64,000 nt of DNA from Pseudomonas moorei. Lineage in GTDB: Bacteria; Pseudomonadota; Gammaproteobacteria; Pseudomonadales; Pseudomonadaceae. Both the position numbers and the translations under genes were made by a program. The stretch is from NCBI RefSeq assembly GCF_008801475.1, contig NZ_VZPP01000005.1, positions 124,001-188,000 of the forward strand, in the 5' to 3' direction. This document shows, one piece after another, positions 24,405 to 34,120 of the stretch. Every line of letters begins with the position of its first letter. Positions within the stretch are counted from its first letter, which is position 1. Below the pieces are notes generated by a model that saw only the letters and a list, made by a program, of their open reading frames with translations, had not been told where the DNA came from and ran no database searches.

Positions 24405-25723
24405 CAGATATTTAGCTCCTCTCGTGCGCTGGCTAAATCGAACCAAGTTCCGCCGACTTCGGGGCGAACAACATCATTCTCGCGGCCGCGACGGACGACA
24501 TTGTCAGGAAGCCCAAGGTCCGTGGCGCCCACCGCGACGACAATATCAGCGGTCTGGACTGAGGGAGCTTCAATAAACCTAGAACGCAGAGTGCTGAGGA
24601 CCATTCCAGCGCCATTGATGACCCGAACACGTCTCCCACTCAATACATATCCGTCTGATTGCTGTTCGGCGCCGGACTGACGAAGCAGGAGGTGAAAGAA
24701 TCCAAGGGCTTCACAGTTTCCTGGAGAAGTCTTTGTCGCAGGTTTCCCCCAGGGAACACCTTCGGCGTCCCGACGCAAGCCATATAGTGTTTCACTATCA
24801 AAATCCGGCATCTTGAGCCAGTCTGGATCGCAAGGTTCGCCCGTACTCTGTTCAAACGTCGTTTTTCCTGCCGCGATCACTTGTCTAAGGTAGTTGGTCG
24901 AAAAGGCGCGGCGTAGCTCATCGAGGACTTCAGCGCCGGACTCCTGTACATGGTGAAACGCGACGTTCTCGGCATGAGCCAACGCCCATAAGTCTGGTGC
25001 TTTTTCTTGCAACTGTTCAGCGCTGGATGGGTCAACGACGGTGACTGAAAGCGGCCCCACATTGGTAAGGGCCGAACCTACTAGCTGATTCAGATATGCC
25101 CAATCGGACCAGAATCCGATTATTAGTAGATCCTTTTGTCGGAGATTCGCCTCGATCCAGGTTTTACTCTTTTCGATTCGGGCAGAAATCGTAGGGTCAT
25201 TGAGCTGGGAGAGCGCCCAAACCGTCGAGGGGCGATCTCTGGTCGAGCAACCATGAAATTTAAGTAGGGGGCCTTGAGTTCTGTTAGATACTACCGCCTC
25301 ATCGCCATCCAACGAACCACGAAAATCGAAGCCATAACTCACCGCGTGTTGTTCGATGAGCGTGTCATAGTTGGCCGACAAACTGGCAAATGCTGAACGG
25401 GTAACTAGAAAATCTGCAATTGCAGCATGGCCTGCGTTGGGAAGTCTGACGAAATCAGTCCAGGGAACAAGTCGTTCGATAAAGACTGTTTTTAGGTTGT
25501 TTGTGGGGACAAAATGCTCCGCAAAAGCCTCTAGGTTGCCGCGGAGTGCCGGATCACAAGTCGGGTCTACCGTTAGCTGATATTCATCAAAACACTTCTC
25601 AGCAACCCGCCACGCAGAAGGCAAGCTGCTGGGTGGGGCCATAGAAAGCCCCGCCCCGCAAACGATAACGAGGCGACCTGCGGCCATTGAAGCAAGCAAC
25701 TGCACTTTGATGCCGGGTTCCAT
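24404..25723 (-). CDS. SIR2-domain effector of an ABC-3C (Lamassu-type) system
   Basis: This 439-residue protein has an N-terminal SIR2-like domain: LVIVCGAGLSM (18-28, NAD-binding GAG-x-S), ASLSANYDTLIE (113-124, the N-Y-D motif) and LLKFHGC (153-159, with His157 in the catalytic position). LLIIGFWSDW (199-208) fits the second NAD-side strand. Residues about 290-439 form a C-terminal domain I do not recognise. SIR2 effectors in defence deplete NAD+ and cause abortive infection. The ATG at 25723 has GGAGG upstream; an earlier ATG at 25759 has none. It is the first of three overlapping genes. Confidence 0.82.
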   Translation of the reverse strand: MEPGIKVQLLASMAAGRLVIVCGAGLSMAPPSSLPSAWRVAEKCFDEYQLTVDPTCDPALRGNLEAFAEHFVPTNNLKTVFIERLVPWTDFVRLPNAGHAAIADFLVTRSAFASLSANYDTLIEQHAVSYGFDFRGSLDGDEAVVSNRTQGPLLKFHGCSTRDRPSTVWALSQLNDPTISARIEKSKTWIEANLRQKDLLIIGFWSDWAYLNQLVGSALTNVGPLSVTVVDPSSAEQLQEKAPDLWALAHAENVAFHHVQESGAEVLDELRRAFSTNYLRQVIAAGKTTFEQSTGEPCDPDWLKMPDFDSETLYGLRRDAEGVPWGKPATKTSPGNCEALGFFHLLLRQSGAEQQSDGYVLSGRRVRVINGAGMVLSTLRSRFIEAPSVQTADIVVAVGATDLGLPDNVVRRGRENDVVRPEVGGTWFDLASAREELNI

Positions 25724-25810
25724 CGGGTCCCTCCGCAGTTTTGACCATACTATAGCCATGCATGAATAGCGTCGCGCGATTTCATTAGATCACTACAGGG
25801 TTCTCTCGGA

Positions 25811-25830
25811 CGCCGCGTGAGCCGCGTGAC
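25811..25830. repeat. Dispersed island motif, variant copy
   Basis: CGCCGCGTGAGCCGCGTGAC differs from the 8956 and 11221 copies at only three of 20 aligned positions. It lies about 90 bases upstream of the SIR2 gene start. Confidence 0.65.
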
Positions 25831-26101
25831 TTTCGTACGGCACGAAATCAAAAATGCGAAGGAGGCGGGGTTGCCGCTGTGAGGGGTGTAGGCGATGTGA
25901 AGGTGGGTTTCTGGGGCGGGCTGTATTGCGACTCGCTGGATGTGGCTTAGGCGAGCTCTCAGCGATAGCTTCAAGAGTTTCGAAAGCTATTTATTTTTGA
26001 GAGGGGGGTGTGGGAAAGGCTGGGATGGTGAGTCAAAGAAAAGTGTTAAGGGCCTGGTCCAGAAATGGTCCAGCGGCCATTAAATCGCAGGCAATAAAAA
26101 A
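25831..26101. other. Island right end without genes
   Basis: Between the dispersed motif and the tRNA terminator I see no gene. Two copies of TGGTCCAG lie ten bases apart at about 26053-26070, close to the right border, and might be recombinase arm sites. Confidence 0.5.
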
Positions 26102-26127
26102 CCCCAAGGACACATTGTTCCTTGGGG
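26102..26127 (-). terminator. Current terminator of tRNA-Phe
   Basis: CCCCAAGGA pairs with TCCTTGGGG and, on the minus strand, is followed by six T. It lies inside the island, so integration supplied a new terminator in place of the one now at 8703-8731. Confidence 0.88.
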
Positions 26128-26140
26128 TTTCTCGGTATTT

Positions 26141-26185
26141 TGGTGCCCAGAGACGGAATCGAACCGCCGACACGGGGATTTTCAA
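26141..26185 (-). repeat. Right attachment repeat within tRNA-Phe
   Basis: The 3' 45 bases of the tRNA-Phe gene are repeated at 8743-8786 with one missing C. It is the right border of the island. Confidence 0.92.
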
Positions 26186-26216
26186 TCCCCTGCTCTACCG
26201 ACTGAGCTATCTGGGC
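26141..26216 (-). tRNA. tRNA-Phe (anticodon GAA)
   Basis: This 76-base tRNA includes an encoded CCA. GCCCAGA pairs with TCTGGGC in the acceptor stem, the D arm is GCTC/GAGC, the anticodon arm GGGGA-TTGAAAA-TCCCC has GAA, and the T arm holds GGTTCGATTCC. The gene is intact because the integrated element restored its 3' end. Confidence 0.98.
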
Positions 26217-26319
26217 AACGGGGCGCATTAAAAGGGTTTTTCGGATTTACGTCAACGACTTTTTTAAAATTTCTTAAATTAATTCCGTCGCTTACGATCC
26301 GCCCCCCGATTTTGCAGGG

Positions 26320-26592
26320 TTACTCTGCAGGCGGAACGTAGCCTTCGGCCTTGGCGTAATCCTCGCCGGAGAAGTACTTGTCCATCTCGCCCTGCAGATA
26401 TTTACGGTCTTCGGCGTTCATCATGTTCAGGCGTTTTTCGTTGATCAGCAGGGTCTGGTGCTTTTGCCAGTCGGCCCAGGCCTTGGCCGAGACGTGGTCA
26501 AAAATGTCCTGGCCCTTGGCACCCGGGAATGGAGCGCGCTCCAGGGCTGGCAATTCTTCTTTGTACTTGCGGCACATGATGGTGCGGGTCAT
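26320..26592 (-). CDS. yggX: Probable Fe(II)-trafficking protein YggX
   Basis: This 90-residue cytoplasmic protein is thought to protect iron-sulfur clusters and supply iron for their repair. The N-terminal [24 protein letters not shown] carries the conserved Cys7, and [29 protein letters not shown] is the family core. Length is standard. Its ATG overlaps the mutY stop by four bases, and mutY-yggX adjacency is well known in gamma-proteobacteria; MutY itself contains a 4Fe-4S cluster. Confidence 0.96.
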   Translation of the reverse strand: MTRTIMCRKYKEELPALERAPFPGAKGQDIFDHVSAKAWADWQKHQTLLINEKRLNMMNAEDRKYLQGEMDKYFSGEDYAKAEGYVPPAE

Positions 26593-27656
26593 GACGATTC
26601 TCCTGCGTTCAATACGGCGGCCGCGCGTTCGAGCAAGGTTTTGACCGGGGCGGCGAGGCCCAGGCGCGGCGGGGTGGCGAGGTTATACCAGAGCCAGTCG
26701 GCCTCGGCCACGTGGTGGCCGTCCTCCTGGACCTGTACCAGCCAGGGTTCGATGGATAACTGAAAATGGCTGAAGGTATGCACCAGGTTCGGCAGGGCCT
26801 GTTGGTTGCCCAGCGCCAGTGAGTGCTGCGAAGCCAGGTGCTGCAGGTCGTCGAGGTCATCGAGTTCCGGCAGGCTCCACAAACCGCCCCACAAGCCCGT
26901 GGAAGGGCGACGGTAAAGCAGAATCGCGCCGTCGCCGTTGGCGAGCAACGGCATCAGCGTGCGCTTCTGAGGCACGGCCTTGCGCGGTTTGGGGATCGGG
27001 TAGCGCGTTTCCAGACCGAGCATGTGCGCCTCGCAGCCCTTTTGCAGCGGACAGAGCAGGCAGCTCGGCTTGCTGCGGGTGCAGAGCGTGGCGCCCAGAT
27101 CCATCATCGCCTGGGTGTAGGCGTTGACCCGATCATGGGGGGTAAAGCGCTCAGCATTGGCCCAGAGCTGTTTGGCGACCTTTGGCTCGCCCGGGTAACC
27201 CTCCTGCGCGGTAAATCGAGCCAGCACGCGTTTGACGTTGCCGTCGAGGATCGGCGCGCGCAGGCCCATGCTGATGCTGGCAATGGCCCCGGCCGTAGAC
27301 AGGCCGATGCCCGGCAGGTCGGTGAGTTTTTCCACGTCCCGGGGAAATTCGCCGCCGTATTGTTCGACGACGATCTTCGCGGTCTTCTGCAGATTGCGCG
27401 CACGGGTGTAGTAACCCAGGCCTGTCCACAGGTGCAGCACTTCGTCCTCCGGCGCAGCGGCCAGGGCTTCGACCGTCGGCAGCGAGGCCATGAAGCGATC
27501 GAAGTAATTGAGCACGGTGCTGACCTGGGTCTGCTGCAACATGATTTCCGAAACCCACACCCGATAAGGGTTGATGTCCTGTTGCCAGGGCAGGTCATGC
27601 CGGCCGTGGCGGTCGTACCAGTCCAGCACCGCCGTTGAAAACTGCTCGGCTTTCAT
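26589..27656 (-). CDS. mutY: A/G-specific adenine DNA glycosylase MutY
   Basis: This 355-residue enzyme removes adenine mispaired with 8-oxoguanine. The catalytic Glu lies in [12 protein letters not shown] (about residue 37), the helix-hairpin-helix is [12 protein letters not shown], the catalytic Asp is in ILDGNVKRV, and the 4Fe-4S ligands are C-x6-C-x2-C-x5-C ([17 protein letters not shown]). A C-terminal NUDIX-like domain (from about 230) recognises 8-oxoG. It overlaps the asmA-like gene before it and yggX after it by four bases each, so the three are one operon. Confidence 0.97.
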   Translation of the reverse strand: MKAEQFSTAVLDWYDRHGRHDLPWQQDINPYRVWVSEIMLQQTQVSTVLNYFDRFMASLPTVEALAAAPEDEVLHLWTGLGYYTRARNLQKTAKIVVEQYGGEFPRDVEKLTDLPGIGLSTAGAIASISMGLRAPILDGNVKRVLARFTAQEGYPGEPKVAKQLWANAERFTPHDRVNAYTQAMMDLGATLCTRSKPSCLLCPLQKGCEAHMLGLETRYPIPKPRKAVPQKRTLMPLLANGDGAILLYRRPSTGLWGGLWSLPELDDLDDLQHLASQHSLALGNQQALPNLVHTFSHFQLSIEPWLVQVQEDGHHVAEADWLWYNLATPPRLGLAAPVKTLLERAAAVLNAGESS

Positions 27657-29878
27657 CGCTTGAACAGCCCCTTGAGTGCATCTTTCAGTTCAGGACTGAC
27701 CTTGTCGCCCAGCTTCTCGTCGATTTTTTCGCTGATCTTGTCTCCGGCCAGTTTGCTTGCGACCTGACCCATGCGCTCGTTGTCGAGACGGCATGCCTTG
27801 GCACCCAGTTCCAGCGGACCGCGGCAACGCAGTGGCCATTCGATACCGACAAACTTGTCGCCCACCTGGCAAGCGGGGTCCGGCATGGCGCTGGTGTCGC
27901 CTTCGACGATGATGCCCACGCGGTAATCCATGCCCAGCACTCGCAGGTCGACATCACCGTCACCCTTGACGGTCATGCCCGGGATGCGCACTTTCAGGTC
28001 CGGGTTGCTGGCTACGCCGTTGCGCAAGGTCAGGTTGCCCTTGAGTTCCTGGAACGGTGTGTCCTTGCCCCGAGGCTCGCCGCTGAGGGTTTTGCGGTTG
28101 AGCGTGGCGATGCCCTTGCACAGTTGTTGTTCAAGGTTGGCGTTGAGCAGCACACCATTGTTGATGACGAAACCGGCGTTGCCGTTGAGGGTTTCGATCA
28201 GCGCTTTCTGGCTGTTGCCGTTGCCGGTCAGGTTGCTGTTGAGGGTCACCAGGCCTTTGACCGGTGGGTTTTTACCCTGGCTTTCAAGGATTTTCTCCAC
28301 CGGCACCCGGTTGATCTTCGTCTGCAAGTTCAGCGCGGGTACCTGCTGGCGTACGTCGAGGGTGCCCGTGGCTTCGAAGTTGCCGCCATACAGATCGCCG
28401 CGCAGGTTTGTCAGGGTCAGCAGTCCGCCCTGGCCGTTGGCCTTGAGTGCCGCGTTCTGAATCGGCAGTTTTTCCAGGGTCAGCTGGCCAAAGGTCAGGT
28501 CGGCATCCACATCGAGTTTGCTCAGGCGTTCCACCGGCAACAGGCGCTCGTTGCTCCATGCGTCTTTGGTCGGTGCCTGTGGCAGCGGTGTGCTGCCGGC
28601 GCCGGCCAGGGCATCCGCTTCGGTGCTGGCGACTTCGGCCTGACGCACTTGCGTCGCGCTGTTGGCCTCAGCCGACTTCGGCCGCATATAACGGTCGACG
28701 TTGAAAGTGTCGGCCTTGAGCACCGCTCGCAGCGATTGCTTGGCGAAGTCTTCGACGGCGATGCGGCCGCTGAAGGTGCTGTCGTCGACTTTCAGGTTGA
28801 TTTCGTCCAGTACAAGGCTGGTCGGCGTGCCCGCCAGGCGACTGACCAGTTCGACCTTGCTCAGGCTGCCTTCGGCCATCGCCGGGAGCGTCTGACCGAT
28901 GCTGTCGACGAACTTCGCCAGATCAAACTGGGCAATCGACAGGCCACCGCTGATCTGTGGCGTCTTGTCGAGGTCGTTGACCTTCAGCTCGCCCAGCGCA
29001 CGCAGTTGGTTGGCGGAGATCTTGATGCCGGTCCACTCGGCGACATTGGCCGCCTTGTCCAGTAACAACTGGCCCTGGGCGGCGAAGGTCATGGTCTTGC
29101 CTTGCAGCGGGTCGCCGGCAACTTCGCCGGACAATCTCATGTCTTCGAGTTTGTAGCGCTGCAATGCGCGCTCGAAACGCAGCTCACCGTTGAGCTCGGT
29201 GCGCACCCGCAGAACCGGTTGGTTGGTACCGAGGAACGCGGTGAGTTTGATCGGAGTGTTGGTGGAGTCGTGCACCGGGCCGGTACTGAGCTGAATGCTT
29301 TCGGCGCTGAATTGCTTGCCGGTCTTCTCGTCGTTGTATTCAACGCGGGCGTTGTTGACGGTCAGGCTGTCGATGTCGAGGCGCACCGGCTGGGACGGTT
29401 TTTCAACCTGGGCCGTGGTTTGTGGCGCCGGTTCACCGGAGGCGGCGGCAGGCGTGCCGGTCGTGGTCGGCGCCGGGACCTTGCCGATGTCTTCCCAATT
29501 GCCATGGCCATCCTTGTCACGGGTCAGGCGCAGGTTCAGGCCTTCGACGCGGACATCGCTCATTTGCACTTCACGACGCAGCAGCGGCAGCACGCGGACC
29601 GACAGGCCGAGCATCTGCAGATCGGCAAACGGTTCGGTGGGCTTGGCCAGGGTCGCAACACCGGCGTCGTGTAATTCCAGGCCCAGCCATGGGAACAGGC
29701 TCCAGCCGATATCGCCATTGAGCGTCAGCTCGATGTGGGCCTTGTCGCGGGCTATCTGGCGAATCTCGTCTTTGTAGTTGTTGGGATCGAAGAAGTGGGT
29801 CAGGGCAAAGCCCAGCGCCACAATGATCAGCAACAACCCGAGAAGTACCAGACCCAGGATTTTGCCGAACGCTTTCAT
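27653..29878 (-). CDS. AsmA-family protein
   Basis: This 741-residue protein is anchored by one N-terminal membrane helix ([23 protein letters not shown]) and carries the AsmA N-terminal repeat ([29 protein letters not shown]) and C-terminal AsmA_2 region ([21 protein letters not shown]). It is part of the AsmA-like group that spans or lines the periplasm and is linked to outer-membrane lipid transport. A Pro/Ala/Thr-rich linker lies at about 125-155. It precedes mutY with a four-base overlap. Confidence 0.92.
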   Translation of the reverse strand: MKAFGKILGLVLLGLLLIIVALGFALTHFFDPNNYKDEIRQIARDKAHIELTLNGDIGWSLFPWLGLELHDAGVATLAKPTEPFADLQMLGLSVRVLPLLRREVQMSDVRVEGLNLRLTRDKDGHGNWEDIGKVPAPTTTGTPAAASGEPAPQTTAQVEKPSQPVRLDIDSLTVNNARVEYNDEKTGKQFSAESIQLSTGPVHDSTNTPIKLTAFLGTNQPVLRVRTELNGELRFERALQRYKLEDMRLSGEVAGDPLQGKTMTFAAQGQLLLDKAANVAEWTGIKISANQLRALGELKVNDLDKTPQISGGLSIAQFDLAKFVDSIGQTLPAMAEGSLSKVELVSRLAGTPTSLVLDEINLKVDDSTFSGRIAVEDFAKQSLRAVLKADTFNVDRYMRPKSAEANSATQVRQAEVASTEADALAGAGSTPLPQAPTKDAWSNERLLPVERLSKLDVDADLTFGQLTLEKLPIQNAALKANGQGGLLTLTNLRGDLYGGNFEATGTLDVRQQVPALNLQTKINRVPVEKILESQGKNPPVKGLVTLNSNLTGNGNSQKALIETLNGNAGFVINNGVLLNANLEQQLCKGIATLNRKTLSGEPRGKDTPFQELKGNLTLRNGVASNPDLKVRIPGMTVKGDGDVDLRVLGMDYRVGIIVEGDTSAMPDPACQVGDKFVGIEWPLRCRGPLELGAKACRLDNERMGQVASKLAGDKISEKIDEKLGDKVSPELKDALKGLFKR

Positions 29879-29962
29879 GGGCGAGTCCTTGTATTTAGTC
29901 GAATTCGAAATTTAGCCGAGGAGTATAGCGCTCAGTAACGGACGACCGGTCAGCGATCATTT

Positions 29963-30361
29963 CTACATAACATCCAGTAGCACATTCAGCTTTGCGGCCA
30001 GCGCCCGGGATTCCAGGTGCCCGGCCGGGGACAGCAGGCGCAATGTGGCACCGGATTGCGCGGCCATCTTCTGTGCTTCGCGCACCAGACGTTCAGCGAC
30101 GCCACGGCGACGAGTGATTTTTCGCACGCATAGATGAGACAAATGCCAGACGTCAGGGTGCCGTTGCAGTCGTGCCGCACCCAGCAGCCGGTCATTGAAG
30201 CGCCCGGCAATCAGCGACCCGTCCTGCAGGCAGGCTTCGATCAGCGGTGAGTCCCCGGCGAACGGTGCGAACAGCCAGTCCGGAGCGTCGCGATAAATCT
30301 TCTGCAGGTCTTGCTGATCCTGGCCGGTGGCTTCGTTCAACGGCTCGACAATGATTGGCAT
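29963..30361 (-). CDS. PanZ/PanM-like acetyl-CoA sensor (GNAT fold)
   Basis: This 132-residue protein resembles E. coli PanZ in order and wording of motifs: DQQDLQKIY, AGRFNDRLLGAARL, LCVRKITRRRGVAERL. PanZ binds acetyl-CoA and triggers maturation of aspartate decarboxylase PanD, linking CoA status to pantothenate synthesis. The RRRGV pyrophosphate loop of the GNAT fold is clear. The ATG at 30361 has AGGA upstream. Not all proteins of this group activate PanD, so the function is inferred. It stands alone between an asmA-like gene and a divergent transporter. Confidence 0.8.
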   Translation of the reverse strand: MPIIVEPLNEATGQDQQDLQKIYRDAPDWLFAPFAGDSPLIEACLQDGSLIAGRFNDRLLGAARLQRHPDVWHLSHLCVRKITRRRGVAERLVREAQKMAAQSGATLRLLSPAGHLESRALAAKLNVLLDVM

Positions 30362-30638
30362 AGTGATTCCTGTGGGTTGTAAGCGATTCGCGCACTGATG
30401 GAGCGACCGTTGCCGGGGCCTGTCGCTCAAGAGGTCAGATAACGTACAAAACGTGATGTCAGTTTGGTATTTCTGTCACTTGCAAATGGTAACCTTCGTC
30501 CGTTCGTCGGTCCTTCTGCGGCGAGATGTCGCAGCGAAAGGAAGTTTCACCCGGAAAAAACGGTCATGCCTGTGTGCACTCAAGGCTGGAGGGGTGAAGA
30601 GTGGCTGAGGAACGATACTAATAATTGGGGGATACACA

Positions 30639-32303
30639 ATGACCACGAGCATTACGGCGGACGGCGTGACGGCCGATCGATCCGCGTTCCTGTCCAAGGA
30701 ACGCATTATCGCCAAGCCCGGTTTCAACCGTTGGCTGGTACCACCGGCCGCGCTGGCCATCCACTTGTGCATCGGCATGGCCTACGGCTTCTCGGTGTTC
30801 TGGTTGCCACTGTCCAAGGCATTGGGAATCACCGCTGCGGTGGCTTGCGCGCCGGACATGAGCTTTATCGCTCAAGTCTTTTCTTCGCAATGCGACTGGC
30901 CGATCTCGATGCTCGGCTGGATCTATACCCTGTTCTTCATCTTCCTGGGTTGCTCGGCCGCGATCTGGGGTGGCTGGCTGGAACATGCCGGGCCACGCAA
31001 GGCCGGCGTCGTATCGGCGCTGTGCTGGTGCGGTGGTCTGCTGATTTCGGCGCTGGGTGTGTACACGCACCAGATCTGGCTGATGTGGATCGGCTCCGGC
31101 GTGATTGGTGGTATCGGCCTGGGCCTGGGTTACATCTCGCCGGTGTCGACCTTGATCAAATGGTTCCCGGACAAGCGCGGCATGGCCACCGGCATGGCAA
31201 TCATGGGTTTTGGCGGCGGCGCGATGGTCGGTGCACCGCTGGCTGCAGCGCTGATGGGGCATTTCGCCTCGCCTACCAGTGTCGGCGTGTGGCAGAGCTT
31301 CCTGGTGATGGCCGCGATCTATTTCGTGTTCATGATTGGTGGCGCCTTGTCTTACCGCGTGCCGCCAACCGGCTGGAAGCCTGAAGGCTGGACCGCTCCG
31401 GTGAAGAAAGCCTCGAACTCGATGATCACTCATCGTCACGTCCACGTGAATGTGGCGTGGAAGACCCCGCAATTCCGTCTGGTGTGGCTGGTGCTGTGCC
31501 TGAACGTTTCCGCCGGTATCGGCATCCTGGGCATGGCTTCGCCTCTGTTGCAGGAAGTGTTCGCCGGCAAATTGCTGGGTAACGGGCTGACGTTTGGTCA
31601 GCTGGACGCTGCGCAATTGGCTTCGATCGCCGCGATCGCTGCTGGCTTCACCGGTCTGCTGAGCCTGTTCAACATCGGTGGGCGCTTCTTCTGGGCTTCG
31701 TTCTCGGACTATCTGGGGCGCAAAAATACCTACTTCGTGTTCTTCGCCCTGGGCTTTGCCCTGTATGCGCTGATCCCGAACCTCGGTCACTTGGGCAACG
31801 TTGCACTGTTCGTGGCGGCGTTCTGCATCATTTTGTCGATGTACGGCGGTGGTTTCGCGACGGTGCCGGCTTACCTGGCTGACCTGTTCGGTACGCAAAT
31901 GGTCGGCGCGATCCACGGTCGCCTGCTGACCGCGTGGGCGGCGGCGGGCGTGTTGGGGCCGGTATTGGTGAACTACCTGCGTGAATATCAGCTGAGCATC
32001 GGCGTCGAGCGTGCGGCGGCCTATGACATCACCTTGTACATCCTCGCCGGCCTTCTGGTGCTGGGCTTCCTGTGCAACCTGCTGGTGCGCCCGGTGGCCG
32101 ACAAGTACTTCATGACCGACGCCGAACTGGCCGCCGAACAGGCACTGGGCCACGACAAGGGCGCTGACAGCAGCACCGTACTGGAGTGGAAAGCTGCGGC
32201 GGGCTCCAAGCCGTTGGCGGTGGCGGCGTGGCTGGTGGTGGGGATTCCGTTGGCGTGGGGTGTGTGGGTGACCCTGCAGAAGACGGCAGTGTTGTTTCAC
32301 TAA
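30639..32303 (+). CDS. MFS transporter of the oxalate/formate antiporter (OFA) family
   Basis: This 554-residue protein has twelve membrane segments. The family signs are the cytoplasmic loop ISPVSTLIKWFPDKRGMATGMAIMGFGGGA, GGRFFWASFSDYLGRKNTYFVFF, and the late GGGFATVPAYLADLFGTQMVGAIHGRLLTAWAAAGVLGP. OFA members carry carboxylates such as oxalate, formate or pyruvate. An insert after the first helix (CAPDMSFIAQVFSSQCDWPIS, two Cys) is typical of the Pseudomonas version. GGGGGA precedes the ATG. The substrate is not determined. Confidence 0.9.
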   Translation: MTTSITADGVTADRSAFLSKERIIAKPGFNRWLVPPAALAIHLCIGMAYGFSVFWLPLSKALGITAAVACAPDMSFIAQVFSSQCDWPISMLGWIYTLFFIFLGCSAAIWGGWLEHAGPRKAGVVSALCWCGGLLISALGVYTHQIWLMWIGSGVIGGIGLGLGYISPVSTLIKWFPDKRGMATGMAIMGFGGGAMVGAPLAAALMGHFASPTSVGVWQSFLVMAAIYFVFMIGGALSYRVPPTGWKPEGWTAPVKKASNSMITHRHVHVNVAWKTPQFRLVWLVLCLNVSAGIGILGMASPLLQEVFAGKLLGNGLTFGQLDAAQLASIAAIAAGFTGLLSLFNIGGRFFWASFSDYLGRKNTYFVFFALGFALYALIPNLGHLGNVALFVAAFCIILSMYGGGFATVPAYLADLFGTQMVGAIHGRLLTAWAAAGVLGPVLVNYLREYQLSIGVERAAAYDITLYILAGLLVLGFLCNLLVRPVADKYFMTDAELAAEQALGHDKGADSSTVLEWKAAAGSKPLAVAAWLVVGIPLAWGVWVTLQKTAVLFH

Positions 32304-32338
32304 GGAACTGGCCCGAGCATTTTCAGGCCGATACCGAT

Positions 32339-32431
32339 CCTGTGGGAGCGAGCTTGCTCGCGATAGCGGTCTGACAGTCAACAAAAATGTTGAATGTGAG
32401 AACCTCATCGCGAGCAAGCTCGCTCCCACAG
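32339..32431. repeat. Inverted REP pair
   Basis: Two REP units (CCTGTGGGAGCGAGCTTGCT at 32339 and its inverse ending at 32431) face each other around 40 bases. Such pairs are scattered through fluorescent Pseudomonas genomes and were spread by RAYT transposases. Confidence 0.9.
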
Positions 32432-32585
32432 TTGTTTCACGCCGCCCAGAATGGCTTGTACTGACATGTACATGGCTACGGCTCCTGAATTCACTCGTCA
32501 GCGATATCACCTCCCGTGTTTCTGTTTCCGGCCCGCGCCCCTATAATGGTTGCCTTTTTCGCCCAATGATTTTGCGGAGCTGGTG

Positions 32586-33179
32586 ATGGCCGAACGTAAG
32601 GCGTCTGTCGAGCGCGACACTCTGGAAACCCAGATCAAAGCCTCGATCAACCTGGATGGCACCGGAAAGGCCCGATTTGAGATCGGTGTCCCTTTTCTTG
32701 AGCACATGCTCGACCAGATCGCCCGTCACGGGCTGATCGACCTGGATATCGTCAGTAAAGGCGACCTGCATATCGATGATCACCACACCGTGGAAGATGT
32801 CGGTATCACCCTGGGTCAGGCATTCACCAAAGCCATCGGCGACAAGAAAGGTATCCGTCGCTACGGTCACGCCTACGTGCCGCTCGATGAAGCGCTGTCG
32901 CGCGTGGTGATCGACTTCTCCGGCCGTCCTGGCCTGCAGATGCATGTTCCCTATACCCGCGCGACTGTCGGCGGCTTCGACGTTGACCTGTTCCAGGAAT
33001 TCTTCCAGGGCTTCGTCAATCATGCCAACGTCACCCTGCACATCGACAACCTGCGTGGCCACAACACCCACCACCAGATCGAAACCGTGTTCAAGGCCTT
33101 CGGCCGTGCCCTGCGCATGGCCGTCGAGCTCGATGACCGCATGGCCGGTCAAATGCCATCGACCAAGGGCGTCCTGTAA
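32586..33179 (+). CDS. hisB: Imidazoleglycerol-phosphate dehydratase
   Basis: This 197-residue enzyme catalyses the sixth step of histidine synthesis. Metal-binding repeats are present: [38 protein letters not shown] and NNL-like [15 protein letters not shown]. It is the monofunctional form, as usual in Pseudomonas. The ATG at 32586 has GGAG upstream. Its stop overlaps hisH by one base (TAATG). Confidence 0.97.
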   Translation: MAERKASVERDTLETQIKASINLDGTGKARFEIGVPFLEHMLDQIARHGLIDLDIVSKGDLHIDDHHTVEDVGITLGQAFTKAIGDKKGIRRYGHAYVPLDEALSRVVIDFSGRPGLQMHVPYTRATVGGFDVDLFQEFFQGFVNHANVTLHIDNLRGHNTHHQIETVFKAFGRALRMAVELDDRMAGQMPSTKGVL

Positions 33180-33817
33180 TGCAGACAGTCGCGGTTATCG
33201 ATTACGGCATGGGCAACCTGCACTCGGTGGCCAAGGCCCTCGAGCATGTCGGTGCCGGCAAGGTCCTGATCACCAGCGATGCGAATGTGATTCGCGAAGC
33301 CGACCGGGTGGTTTTCCCCGGCGTCGGCGCAATTCGCGATTGCATGGCGGAGATCCGTCGCCTGGGCTTCGACTCGCTGGTGCGTGAAGTCAGCCAGGAC
33401 CGTCCGTTCCTCGGCATCTGTGTCGGCATGCAAGCCTTGCTCGACACCAGCGAAGAGAACGACGGCGTCGACTGCATCGGCCTGTTCCCGGGCGCGGTGA
33501 AGTTCTTCGGCAAAGACCTGCATGAAGACGGCGAACACCTGAAAGTCCCGCACATGGGCTGGAACGAAGTGAAGCAGACGGTGAGTCACCCGCTGTGGCA
33601 CAACATTCCGGATCTGGCGCGGTTCTACTTCGTGCACAGCTACTACATCGCTGCCGCCAACCCGCGGCAGGTGGTGGGCGGTGGTCATTACGGTGTCGAT
33701 TTCGCCGCGGCGCTGGCCGATGGCTCGCGTTTCGCCGTGCAGTTCCACCCGGAGAAGAGCCATACCCATGGCCTGCAGTTGCTGCAGAACTTCGCTGCGT
33801 GGGACGGTCGCTGGTAA
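33179..33817 (+). CDS. hisH: Imidazole glycerol phosphate synthase, glutaminase subunit
   Basis: This 212-residue glutamine amidotransferase releases ammonia for HisF. The nucleophile Cys is in [12 protein letters not shown] and the His-Glu pair in [13 protein letters not shown]. The start YGMGNLHSV is typical. It is translationally coupled to hisB and works with hisF three genes on. Confidence 0.97.
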   Translation: MQTVAVIDYGMGNLHSVAKALEHVGAGKVLITSDANVIREADRVVFPGVGAIRDCMAEIRRLGFDSLVREVSQDRPFLGICVGMQALLDTSEENDGVDCIGLFPGAVKFFGKDLHEDGEHLKVPHMGWNEVKQTVSHPLWHNIPDLARFYFVHSYYIAAANPRQVVGGGHYGVDFAAALADGSRFAVQFHPEKSHTHGLQLLQNFAAWDGRW

Positions 33818-34078
33818 ATGGCCGTCAAGAAATCCAGGCCGCCGATCCTCACGCTCACCCCCGAGCAGGAGAATGAGGCCAACAGCAAGATCAAGCGTTT
33901 CATGGAAGACCGCTTCGAACTGGACCTCGGCACATTCGAGGCGGCTGAGATTCTTGAGCTGTTTACCCGTGAAATTGCTCCGCACTATTACAACAGGGCG
34001 ATTTTCGATGTGCAGACGCACCTCAAAGAGAGGTTCGAAAGCATCGAAAGCGACCTGTGGGCGCTCGAGAAAAACTGA
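33818..34078 (+). CDS. DUF2164 family protein
   Basis: This 86-residue protein of unknown function has the DUF2164 pattern (LTPEQENEANSKIKRFMEDRFELDLGTFEAAEILELF, then IAPHYYNRAIFDVQ). Its ATG follows the hisH stop directly. I recall the gene in the his cluster of other Pseudomonas, but no role in histidine synthesis is known. Confidence 0.9.
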   Translation: MAVKKSRPPILTLTPEQENEANSKIKRFMEDRFELDLGTFEAAEILELFTREIAPHYYNRAIFDVQTHLKERFESIESDLWALEKN

Positions 34079-34120
34079 TTTCCGAGCCAAGCTGAACATT
34101 CAATTCTGAAGGTTTGCCAG

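Larger units (their letters stand above)
8743..26185. mobile_element. Genomic island of about 17.4 kb in tRNA-Phe
   Basis: The element lies between a 44/45-base direct repeat of the tRNA-Phe 3' end. The intact tRNA is at the right border and the truncated copy at the left, the normal result of a tyrosine recombinase integrating into a tRNA 3' end. It carries two complete tyrosine recombinases, a DUF927 ATPase, nuclease-like proteins and a SIR2/ABC-3C operon, and contains none of the housekeeping genes that flank it. Several stretches inside (for example 12380-12680) are clearly richer in A+T than the flanks. Both sides are core genes that I recall as close neighbours in other Pseudomonas. Confidence 0.9.
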
